Source: Liolophura sinensis (Eukaryota > Mollusca > Polyplacophora > Chitonida > Chitonidae). From it: a DNA stretch of 60,000 nt. This document shows positions 13,401-24,700 of the stretch, one piece after another. The stretch is taken from positions 59,720,512 to 59,780,511 of the forward strand of contig NC_088301.1 of NCBI RefSeq assembly GCF_032854445.1. The letters run 5' to 3'. The first letter of the stretch is position 1; every line of letters begins with the position of its first letter. The notes under the pieces were generated by a model that was given only the letters and a program-made list of their open reading frames with translations, was not told where the DNA came from and did not search any database. The translations under genes were made by a program, and so were the position numbers.

Positions 13401-14797
13401 AAATCCAGGAATTCAAGTGTGACATTTTCTTCAGATTACAGTCAAGCCTGACAAGAAAATCCAGCTGTATTCTGTCAAGAAAGTAGAAACCCAGTGATTG
13501 AATATAAAATGTTTTTTCTTGTACTTACATAACATTGAGAAAAAGAAAACCATCATGGAGTGAATACATCCAATCAAAAATGGATTCTACAGTTAGTTCT
13601 TCCTATCAATTCATATAATTCTGCAAGACAAATAAACCCTGAAATATTCTTAGCATTGTCATTATGTTTCTGGATATTCTTATCAATAAATCCATGATAA
13701 CACCCCGAGTGCCAAGATAGTTGTTTCCTACAACATCCGAGGTATTTTTAGATCTTTTTTTTGGCAAGATGCGTATTGACTACTGTTCAAGTAGCCTGTT
13801 TGTGAGGGCTGATGCGTGTTTTCTTTGTCTTCCTCATGCTGAAAGTTTATAATCCCATGTTAATACGTGAACACAACAGCCAACTATTGATTTGTGATAT
13901 GGCATGAATGCTCTTTCCAACACTAATAATATTCTCTTCTCCAGTCTGAAGCCATTCATTGTGGGACTGTTTTGGTAGATGCACAAACAAATCCTGGTCA
14001 AAGTAGTCGCCTCAATAGTTCATAATGTAAGAACTGTTTTCTTTTAGATTTTGTCTTGTGGACCGTATTGCTTTATCATCATGTCTGTGTTAGCTTTTCT
14101 GAGCCAGAAAACTTGCTCAGGAATGGATGTTAAAGTTAGGCAAACACTAGCCTATGTGGCAAGGAACCAGCACATTGACGGATCAGTGCAAGCCTCTGCT
14201 AAAAATCACACTGTGGGGATGTGCAGCCAGGGTGTTTATTACCTTGGGCAACTTCAGACAGTTATTGATTTGAAATGATTAATAAAGAAAACATCTGAGC
14301 ATTGAAGCAGACTGAGGTAGTTTTTCAATGGGGATTGTCGAGGACTGTCTGACATCCAAACATTAATCCATCTACCTCATCCCGTTGATGTCCACATTCT
14401 GAAGGTGACCTCCCTGCCCATCCGGGTATTACTCGTGTTACGGACGTGTCCATCTACATATTATCCTTCCAAGAACAACAGGTGAATATAAAGACGTTTG
14501 CACTACATGTGATTTTGTTAACTCACCATTCATATTTTATTGAAAAGAAATAATGTAATTATTTTAAGAAAGTTGCTGTTGTGAAATAATTCTAAGCTTC
14601 TAAGCATTTTGTGCACAATTGATTTTCAGCTTATTCTTCAGTTACATCAGTACAAAGCAGTTTGCAACATGAAGTGTTTGTAATAGTCATTCATCAACAC
14701 TGTGATGCCGGTATATCTGGATGCATAGTCTGCTTGGGGAAATCAGAGCCGATTAACTACGTAGTTCAAGAGTGTGTAATTGTTTAGTTACCCTCTA
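10457..14797. other. No gene recognised
   Basis: AT-rich DNA with a more complex island at about 12260-12500 and another at 14340-14480. No conserved exon was seen. A 118-codon open frame at 10573-10929 is T-rich and hydrophobic with no family resemblance. Confidence 0.35.
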
Positions 14798-14985
14798 CTG
14801 TAATTCTTCAACCTCTTCGCATGTTTGCAAGGTGTATATCCAAGCAGATTCAGATTACATTATTTTGTGTTTTGATAAAATTATACTTTTAGTGAAGCCC
14901 TGAAATTGACCATTCCAACAGATGTAGTTTTGTCTCAAGCATCAAATTAAACAGCACATTAATCACGCCTAAAGTTGGTCTCTGA
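14798..14985 (-). mobile_element. MITE-like element, copy 3 (inverted)
   Basis: Reverse orientation. It begins CTGTAATTCTTCAACCTCTT on +, the complement of the AAAAGGTTGAAGAATTACAG end of the other copies. GCCCTGAAATTGACC and AGTTTTGTCTC are the complements of the internal GGTCAATTTCAGGGC and GAGACAAAACT blocks. The far end is more diverged, so its limit is approximate. Confidence 0.6.
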
Positions 14986-16029
14986 TATAATTGAGGCAAG
15001 TCTAGGTTAACTGAATGTGCTGTTCAGAAATTTCAGAAATGTTTAAACATCTTTAGTGAAAATCTAGTAATTGTAGATCTAAAATTGTTTTTTTTTTACA
15101 GAATATATCTCAAAAAGTTACAAATGTAGACAAAAGCAGATTCAGAATCATTGGCTCCTACATCAAAGCTATAGCAAAATTCAAAACTTTTTATAATGTC
15201 TTATTTTAAACCAATTTTTTATTGGATTTCTTTTAAACTTCATGTGACTATTTTGATTCACTTGCATATTATATTTCAGAAGGAATGGTACATTAGTTCT
15301 TGTGTGGTGTTTGAAGATAATTATCTGCAAGAATGTTGTTACAAACTGACTTGCAGTTTTCGAGAAAAATCACAAAAATACACTGTCCTGAATGAATAGT
15401 TTTAATATTCCAATCAAGAATAATGGGCTTGCAGCTTTCATCTTGAAGTATAATTACATGTTAAGTCTGGCCAAGTGCAAAGAATGCGAAAAAAATTTGA
15501 CTACAACAACAACACGATGAGAACTTGGAGAATGATCAGTGAACTGATGAATAGACGGAAATCTTCACAATTGCCAATTTCATTTGCTGTAAAAATATTA
15601 TAACATCCAACACATTTCGACCTCAAGAAGGTTTTAATGATTATTTTGACACAGTGGCCACATTACAGACAGTGGTTTGATAAACCTTACCATGTTCAAC
15701 CCATGTTCCACAGATAAAAATATATTCACCTACATTTAAAAAACAGTACAGCTGGTTTTGATGATATCAAAACATCTTTTTATTAACCAGGTAGTTAAAC
15801 ACTGTAGCCCGTCTGCCATTCTACATCAGTATCTTGTCTTTTTTTAGTGTTTTTATTATTGTTTGAAAGCAGTTATAATTACACTGATACTGTATCATAT
15901 ATCAGTGTCTGATCTTCTTTGCTTTAGCAGTGCTGCAAAGAAAGGAGTGGTTAGTAAAATTAATTATTTTTGGGGGAACATTCAATTTTGTGTATTAATC
16001 TGTTTGTCTTTAGCGTAGGACACTAAGCA
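14986..16029. other. No gene recognised
   Basis: AT-rich. It may include decayed upstream sequence of the LINE that becomes recognisable at about 16030. Confidence 0.3.
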
Positions 16030-17060
16030 TTTTTGGTTGTATTAGCAATTTGTGAGAAATTGGTCAATCATGATTTTCAGAGCGTATTAAATAAGTGGTT
16101 GAGAAGCTGTCTATGCCCTGGATTTCAATCAGTGAACTATAACAACATGCTGTCTTCCCTCGTAGGAAATTACCCATGGAGTTCCTCAATAGTCTATTTT
16201 AGGACAAATTGTCCGTATAATATATTAAAATAACACACATGGTAAAGTCACACATCTCTTGCTATTTGTAGATGATAAAAAACAACCCCAGAAAAGCTCT
16301 AGTGCAAATGAAATGGACATATTGAAACTATGCGTTTGGTTATCATGAAAAATAAACATAGCTAAAACAAATTATATGGTAGTCTGCCCAAGCAGGAAAA
16401 GTAAATCATACATTCTCGAAATAGCAAAAAATGAGACATCGATTCAACAAGTGGTCAGCGTTTATTTCAGTAGCATTATAAGTACAATATAAAAAGAAAT
16501 TTCTAAAAGCATATCTCATAATATTGGAGAGTTAGGCCCTATCAAAATCTGACATAACAAGTATACTACATTATTACTTGTCATATTGAAAGTTCATATG
16601 GGGGAATATGTATATAACTGATCAGATACTGTTGGTAATTGAAAATCGTACAGTTTATGGCTACATCTACATGTCTGGAATGCTGGCCCACACTAAACCA
16701 TTGTGTAAATCGAGATTTAAAACTACTGATATTAGTGAAGGTTAAGCAATGATCCAAATACAACTGTTTGGAAATGGCCTCTATGATTATCATCTTTTCA
16801 TTAAGAGTTTTCACAACATTTTTGTATATTAAATATGAATACGAGTCCACTTGTATCAGGCCCCTAGAATTACAAGTGTTTTCTCCACTTAACCATTTGG
16901 GCCCCTTACATTCTACTACAGTAGCAGGACCATTTTTGTGGAATACCTTACCGACTGAATTAATACAAATCCAGTCACTATCTCCATTTATATCTCAACT
17001 GAAACAATATCTGTTATGGGCATATGAGTGTAATTATGTTTTTTTTTTTACCAGTTTTTA
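16030..17060 (+). mobile_element. Decayed non-LTR retrotransposon, reverse transcriptase 3' part
   Basis: A broken LINE-type ORF2. Visible pieces in order: KLVNHDFQSVLNKWL (cf. the D.VNH.ILL..L..W region); QSVNYNN; GVPQ-stop-SILGQ near 16175-16205 in a shifted frame (the GVPQGS.LGP motif with its Gly codon now TAG); LFVDDK near 16260-16280 (catalytic F/YxDD); KINIAKTNYMVV (cf. N..KT..M); and GPFLWNTLPTELIQ...F...LKQYLL at about 16925-17015, typical of the end of such ORFs. There are several frameshifts and stops. The clade cannot be set by eye. Confidence 0.8.
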
Positions 17061-18825
17061 TGATATTGCATATTGTTGGGCAACATTTAAAAAACACTTA
17101 TGTCAAATGTTTACTGCCTACACTAAATTAATATCACCTTTTATTATAGGTGTGAATAAATATTTATTCAAAATATATATTAATAATATTTTAGTTCAAG
17201 TAAAGGGATAATTAAAACTTGACATGGAAAGTCCTTCATGGAAACTTGATGATGAAATTTCTTTCCCCTTTTTTAAGTGTGATCATAAATATTATTAAAA
17301 CTTGAAACTGCCATACAGAATACCTTAAATTTATTCTTATGTTCATTTCTTTTACCTAGAATTTATTGCCCAAAGAAGAATATTTCTAAAAAAATTTCTG
17401 TGGCCATCTTTCAGTAAAGTCTTAAATATGAATAGATGAACAAGAAAGGTTTTCAGAACTCTGCACTTAGCATGCTTGTTTATCATTTCAAACTTCTGCC
17501 TTTGTTGCACTTTTCGTACATTGTTGTTTAACCTGTGAAAATTTTTCACCCTTTATAGCGTCCTTAAGACTTTCATTTTTATAATTTCTACCCGCTGGAT
17601 TATTGCCCCTCAGACCATGTCTAAATTAGGAAGAAGTTTTAGGATTAATTGGTGTCGAGGCCTGCTGAGACTATTCGTCCTAGTACAAAGCTCTGGAAGA
17701 TCATTTCCTGATGGGGAGAATATGCTAAATCATATATAGCATAATTTGTCCAGATTTAATGCAGTCAGATTTCTAAATTGGGCAGAATGGCTTGGCTGTT
17801 ATATAGGAAGAGCAGGAGCCCTTAAATCTCTACTGCCAGAGGGGTAATGCATTGTGGAGCTCCATTTGACTGCTCCCTGTATTACCCTTCTCTTATGATG
17901 AACGGGAACCAGTTTGTCTCCCTAGACACAAAATGACCATGCACCCAATAAAACTGTCCCATATCAGATTGTCTTTGCTTATCTTTATGGGTCCCATTGC
18001 ATTAGTTACTTCTGGCTTCATTCCAGTGAAGGCAGATTTCATATGCACATAAAATCTGCTTGGTCTTCAGACAACCCCCTTTAATATATCATTATCTGTA
18101 AAGTAAAGGTCTTCTCTGGAAAATCTACTGACACATTTCAATACAAACTTGTGTAGTTGTTTTAAGCCAAATTTCTACGTACAACAGTATTCTGCACTAT
18201 TTGCTCAAATATCTTTTTTTGTGTTTTTATGTTTTATCAGTTTTGAAAGACAACAACATGGAGAGTATTATCTGAGTGACATTATAATAGTAATAATTGT
18301 TGGTTTTCCTCTCCTTGATAATGGCAGTTGTGTTTGTGTGCATGTTGACAAAGTTGATACCTTTGAAATGATCTTTTTTATTTATCATTCCAAGTCTTCT
18401 AATCAGAAATGTAGGCAGATTTATATAATTGAGGTAATAGCCAGATATGGATGGATTACTGTCTGAAGTTTTAGTAAAAGAATTAGCATCAGTTAACATA
18501 CGGTTACTTGAAGAAAATAGTATGTAGTGGTATGCTCATACACGTGTAAATGAGTTCTTTGAATCTGCTAATAAAGGTTTTTTTCCATAATCAAGTGTTG
18601 GTAGAAATGAAGTAAAGAAAATTGTTTTTACCTTCAGTTCAGATGGTAGGTAAGAAACTTGCAGTCTAGACTGTATGAAGATGGGAAAGGTGAAGTCCGA
18701 ATATTTCTGTGGTTATAATGGAGTGTATTAGAAAAGACATGACATGTGTGTCTTACAGTCATATATTATTGTATTATATTTTTTCCACGCAGTTAAGGTA
18801 TACTGGAATCACCCTGTCTGTCTGG
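17061..18825. other. No gene recognised; complex island 17580-18075
   Basis: The first part may be the tail of the LINE. The island at 17580-18075 is less AT-rich and contains TAAT-type words; it is a candidate conserved non-coding stretch only. The 105-codon frame at 18149-18466 shows no family features. Confidence 0.3.
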
Positions 18826-19875
18826 GTGCGTGTGGTTTGGAGCTGAGCATGGATGTGGTTTGGATCTGAAACATGCTTGTGGCTTGGAGCTGAAATATGC
18901 TTGTGGCTTGAAGCTGAAACATTATTGTGGCTTGGAGCTGAAACATGCTTGTGGCTTGGAGCTGAAACGTGCTTGTGGCTTGGAGCTGAAACATGCTTGT
19001 GGTTTGGATCTGAAACATGCGTGTGGCTTGGAGCTGAAACATGCTTGTGGCTTGGAGCTGAAATGTGCTTGTGGCTTGGAGCTGAAACATGCTTGTGGTT
19101 TGGATCTGAAACATGGTTGTGGCTTGGAGCTGAAACATGCTTGTGGCTTGGATCCGAAACGTGCTTGTGGCTTGGAGCTGAAACATGCTTGTGGCTTGGA
19201 GCTGAAACATGCTTGTGGCTTGGAGCTGAAACATGCTTGTGGCTTGGTGCTGAAGCATGCTTGTGAGTTGGAGCTGAAGCATACAAGTGGTTTATAGCTG
19301 AAGCATGTTTGTGGCTTTTAAGAGAGCTGAAACATACATGTGCCTTGAAGCTGAAGCATGGCTGTGGCTTGGAGCTGAAGCATGCTTGTGGCTTTTAAGA
19401 GAGCTGAAACATACATGTACCTTGAAGCTGAAGCATGGCTGTGGCTTGGAGCTGAAGCATGCTTGTGGCTTTTAAAAGAGCTGAAAGATACATGTGCCTT
19501 GAAGCTGAAGCATGGCTGTGGCTTGGAGCTGAAGCATGCTTGTGGCTTTTAAGAGAGCTGAAACGTGCTTGTGGCTTGGAGCTGAAGCATGGCTGTGGCT
19601 TGGAGCTGAAGCACGCTTGTGGCTTTTAAAAGAGCTGAAACATACATGTGCCTTGAAGCTGAAGCATGGCTGTGGCTTGGAGCTGAAGCACGCTTGTGGC
19701 TTTTAAAAGAGCTGAAACATACATGTGCCTTGAAGCTGAAGCATGGCTGTGGCTTGGAGCTGAAGCATGGCTGTGGCTTGGAGCTGAAGCATGGCTGTGG
19801 CTTGGAGCTGAAGCATGGCTGTGGCTTGGAGCTGAAGCATGGCTGTGGCTTGGAGCTGAAGCACGCATGTTGCTT
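18826..19875. repeat. 24-bp minisatellite with a 77-bp higher-order part
   Basis: The first half (18826-19300) repeats a 24-bp unit, GAGCTGAAACATGCTTGTGG plus CTTG. From about 19315 a 77-bp compound unit takes over, marked by CTTTTA at 19315, 19392, 19469, 19546, 19623 and 19700, exactly 77 bp apart. The last part (19740-19865) returns to 24-bp units. Long frames are open on both strands (for example SAPSHKHV repeats on minus) because the unit is 8 codons without stops. No start context or domain suggests a real protein. Confidence 0.95.
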
Positions 19876-20244
19876 ACTGCTGGATCATACAGAGGATGTG
19901 TTGCCTCACAGATGTACATTACTGTAATGCATTTGTACATGATTGGTTTTGCACCCTGTGGGTCTACAACTTGCTGAACACTAACACCATACTGCTTACT
20001 GTCAGCAGAAGTCTTGTCCCAACTCCTGTAGTATAATCAATAATAATTTATCACTTTTACCCTTGGCAGTAACACCGATCCGTTAATAAATATGTATAAG
20101 TGAAAGTGAAAGTAATTTTAGGGCATTATTGGATTATATCCATGCGTCTTTCCCCCAAGTATGCAGATAGCTCTTGCCAGAATACATTGATCTGATACAC
20201 TTTTTAGAGGGAATCATTTTCATTCAGAGCAAATCACAAGGTGT

Positions 20245-20272
20245 ACATACATACATATATATATATATATAT

Positions 20273-20313
<41 letters not shown>
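20245..20313. repeat. AT microsatellite
   Basis: An (AT)n run with two TTATAT interruptions, self-complementary. A shorter AT run lies at about 25434-25447. Confidence 0.95.
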
Positions 20314-20316
<3 letters not shown>

Positions 20317-21420
20317 CATAAACACTGTATTAGATAAATTGTAGCAGATGGACACAGTATTGCTATCCATGCAGTGTACATATGCTGTTGTCTTGATTTG
20401 CAGTTAAAAAATTATGTGGTAAACATCAATGTGTGTGACGTACATTTAGCGACTTGCAGGCCCCATTTCTTGTCAGATACGTCTGGGCAAATGAGGAACT
20501 AGAGTTAACCATATTCTAAAGAGGCATAAATATTGGAATCATGAAAAACGTGAAAAACAGTCAGAGCGTACGATTGTGTTATTAAAGATGCATTAATTGC
20601 ATTTATAAATGAAAAGATGGAAGTCAGCATTGATATGAATTTTGTACACATGTTAGAATGTGGTTGTAATTATTTGAAAGTTTGTAAAACATGTCCGTGA
20701 AATATTACTTAGTATATATAAAATTATGTAATCCCTGAAATGGCTTTGACTTTGTTGTCCCTTTGGCGAGTTTTTTCCTGGCCTTTATAAAGTGTCTGTG
20801 AAAACATTGTTAGCCTGATCTGCTTGTGCTTAACACTCTAGTTTATTAGTCACATCAGACTGCCTATTATCGCGCAGATAAACTTGGCAGGTTCCAAGGC
20901 GGCTTCAATGGGTTTGTCAATCAGAATTTTTGTAGGAGACTGGTGGAGAGAGTCTGTCTGGATCTAACCTAATTGATGCTTATTGTAAGAGTCTGATGTT
21001 TGCACCTAACTAAACTGCTGGCTGAATCCTAATGGATAGGATTAGAATTTGAGACGGGATAAGCTGCCATGGCCCTCTAATCTCTTGGCTGATACTGACC
21101 AAATGACTGTGGCTATATACTGCTGGGTAGACAACAGGGACCCATGGCATCATCTAGCTTCTCAGAGCACATGTAACAAAGCGAGAGTTCTTTAAAATTT
21201 ATGAGACTGCTTTTCTCATTTCTTTGATCTGTTAAGCTGTTTTGTTTTTATTGATGGGTGGGATCGCAAAATCAAAACAAATTTCTCTTTATATATGCTG
21301 ACCAGCATTTCTTTATTCACAGAAATGTTTTGCTTTAGCAAGACAAAATATTAAAAGTATATAATTATGGATTTGTATTCTTACATTAAAGTCATAGGGG
21401 TTCATTTCACCTCTTTTTGT
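20314..21420. other. No gene recognised; complex island 20760-21230
   Basis: The island contains a perfect 7-bp inverted repeat, AATCCTA-atgga-TAGGATT, at 21025-21043, with a GGATTA core like an Otx/Pitx-type homeodomain site. This suggests, but does not show, a regulatory element. Confidence 0.3.
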
Positions 21421-21790
21421 ATCATAACTTTAGTTTGCGAGTTCTTTTCTTAGAACTTCACATCTATTATCATTTTTTTAAACTTATCACATGAGTTCTT
21501 TTCTTGAAACTTTACAATGTTACAAGTTCTTTTCAGGAAACCTCACTAAAACTTCACAGGCTCTTTTTTGAGACCTCAAAATATTACAAGTTTTTTTCTT
21601 GAAACCACACATGTATCAAGTTCGTTTCTTGAAACCTCACACACATCTTGATTTTTTGGGTTGAAATTTTACATTATTAGGAGATCTATTGGTGAAACCA
21701 CACATATTACAACTTCTTTTCTCCAAACCTCACACCTGTTACACGTTCATTTCTTGAAACCTCACACATATCTGTGTTCATATCGGCTGT
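21421..21790. repeat. Degenerate tandem repeat, about 35-40 bp
   Basis: Recurring GTTCTTTTCTTGAAACCTCA followed by ACAxxTATTACAA-type sequence, about ten imperfect copies. Divergence is much higher than in the other arrays, so this is an old array. Confidence 0.8.
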
Positions 21791-24700
21791 CATCTTATCC
21801 AGAATCAGCATCTGTTAACAGCCATTATCCCCATAGGAATTACATGTTTTTTTAGTTTTCATTGGAGAAATGATACTGAGTTAATTATGCCCTGAATTAA
21901 CCACCTAGATGCATTAAAATTTTTCCCAGAACTTATTGTCAATTTCACAGTATACAACAAATAGGGAATTAGCCCTAAATAAATTGTTGAAAATCCAGTA
22001 TTCGTGTGCTAAAATAATTTAAAATAGAGTACCTATTCATGTAGTATCCTGTGGTTGCACAGATCTCACAGCACAAAATAGAGTAACTCCATGTATTGAA
22101 ATAACTTTCAATCAGTGACTGAACTATAGATTGACTGACTATCACTTTAGGGCTAGGAGTGATATTTATTATACTTTGGATGTTGTATGGCACACCAAAC
22201 CAGAGAGAAATATTCATCTGCCATGGTAAGAATTTAGACAAACTGCTCTGTGAAGAGATCAGTATACAAGTAAATAACAAGTAGACTACAATTAACATAT
22301 TTCTAGTTCAATGTCAGTTTACCTGATGTCAGTTTGTCCAAGTTTAACTTTGTGTATCTTTTTGATTGTCCGATTGGATCAGCAAGCAGTTATCATTGCA
22401 CCCGATGTTTAACATTGGTGTGACTGTACATATAAATGGTGAATTGACTGTTCTTCCCATTGAAAATTCCTGCCCTTTAATAGGGGGAATTAGCATCTGA
22501 TACAGGGAGGTTAAACGTCTTGGACAAATAGCACTTCCTGTGTGATTCAGAGGTTATGCAATGTCATATAAAGGAAACCCCGGCTCTGCTGACATCGCTA
22601 ATGGTGTAAGGGACAGCTTTAGAAACTGCCAGCCTAATTTTGTTGACCCATCATCATGAATAAGACCATAAACACTTTATCTTCAATACCAGTAGCAAAA
22701 ACTTTATGCCCTTTCCACACCCCCAGCCTATTATGCTGTTTTCCTGGATCGGTTTTTCTAGTTTCTGTGCCCTCATCGACAGCGTGAGATGATGCGACTT
22801 TCGGATTTCTTCTCACAACATGGCTTGCAAAGAGAGGCGGAGGAGAATACTAATTCCTGGTCGTTAGGCAGAGGCCGTGATGCTGTTCGTTTTTCCTCTG
22901 ACAGGGCACAGGAAATGTCAAGAAGTTTTTAGCGCCTGAAAGTTGCACTTATTGGATTTGGCCGTCCATAAAAGTTAAGGGAGTTAATATTGAATGTTCC
23001 ATTTCCAGTTAAAGTGTCGACAAGCACAGCCCTGTTCTCTCCATTTGTCCTGCCTCTGCAGACCCTTTAAGGCCAGTCTGTCTGTCACTGTCTCTCTACT
23101 AGTATTTGTCATTTTTTGACTAGCTCACTTCCAGGTCTCCTTGGTTGGTTATGTGTGTGAAGAGTTGTTAGGTTTTTATGTACAGATCTGTGTAATGCAA
23201 TTCTCCACACCCAGTTAGATAATCTGATTCACATACATTTCCCAAGATTTGCATACTGTAGCTGGACTTAAGCACAGACAGAAACAAAAAGTAGTATTAC
23301 TTGTGTGTTTGACCTACTTCCCAAGATTTGCAGACCCTGACACAGACAGAAAACACGCATTGTTTTGATAGTCAGAAGTAAACAAATAATACGAAAGAAA
23401 AATCTTCCAGTAATTTTGTCTCAGATTATTTGTTACAAATTACCTTGATCACCATGCTGGATAACATCTAAATGAGGCTAATAATTTTTTCTGCATTTTT
23501 GTGGTGCATCTGATTCTTCTCAAATATGTTTGCAATCTGTTCAAAATTAATGAGATTATGTTGTGCAGTGTCAGTGTCAGTCTGATACTTTGTCAGATAT
23601 TGTTAATTGTGATTAGTATTTTTAACGGCAGTGTTTGTTGATAAATGGGTTTTGAAGCCTTTTGCTACATATTATGTTTGGAATCATTTTCTGATTGAGT
23701 TCTTGAAGAAAGCCTCTGTATATTCTTTGAAGACATTTGATTTTCTCATTGATTTGGTGTGTGTTGTGTATTTTTTTTCTTTTTTTCCCCGTGGTTAATA
23801 CTAATTAATCAGATGTTAATTTTTGGAGCAAAAATTTGTTTTTTGTCAAACTAAAAGGATTTTGAATTTAACATTGCTGTTGTTTTCAGCCTTTGTCACT
23901 GACTTTCAAAATGACTGATGATAGCTAGGTTAATTATACATGTGCGTGAGGAATTGTCATTCTCTTATTCAAGGTGAAACGTCTCCTCAGGTAACCATGT
24001 ATTCTCACTAAAGACCTGGAACAGATATGAGTTCCCTCACATGTAACCTTATCATTGAGGGGAGTTGGGTATGTCCTTGACATCAGTGCCCCAGGGGAAG
24101 ACTACTCATGCTTGAAGTGCTGAACCGAGGTAGACATGGAGCTATCCAATGACGACGCAGAAATGTACACCTCCAGAGCAGGGCATTGACCACTGCCCTG
24201 CTGGCTAATGCTACATGGTATATAGTTGGGGAGATCCTGGCCAACGGGCTGATAAGGATGTCAGAAACGATCAGAAGTAGAATAGTTGAGAAGCATTAGG
24301 CCATTACCAATGTCCCACACCCACAAAATGGCCTTGTGGACAAATTTTATCAACATCATTTCGTGGCGATAATCAAGTTACACTCTGCAAACCACATCCA
24401 ATTATGGATGAAATTGAGAAAATCAGCTTCACCCTTTGGACTCCCCATTGGCCTTGCTTCCTGATTTCTGTGGTTCTTCCATGGAGTTCTGGTCACTTTT
24501 GCTAAGGTGTAAACGGCCTACCCATACGGTTCCATCTCTATTAATACAGCTAAGCATCCATAGATTCGGTCATCAGATCATGGTTGTGGACTGAGATAGA
24601 TTACCAGCAATTGGGGGATCATTTTATTTTCATGTAGATTTATGGCTGTGTCAGCCATGTTTTCTTAAAAGTCCACAAAATGATTGAGGCCTGTGGGCAA

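Noticed and set aside
18774-19297. Histidine-rich 170-codon frame on minus and overlapping frames on plus
   Set aside because: Products of a stop-free 24-bp repeat unit. All are exact 8-residue repeats with no unique sequence.
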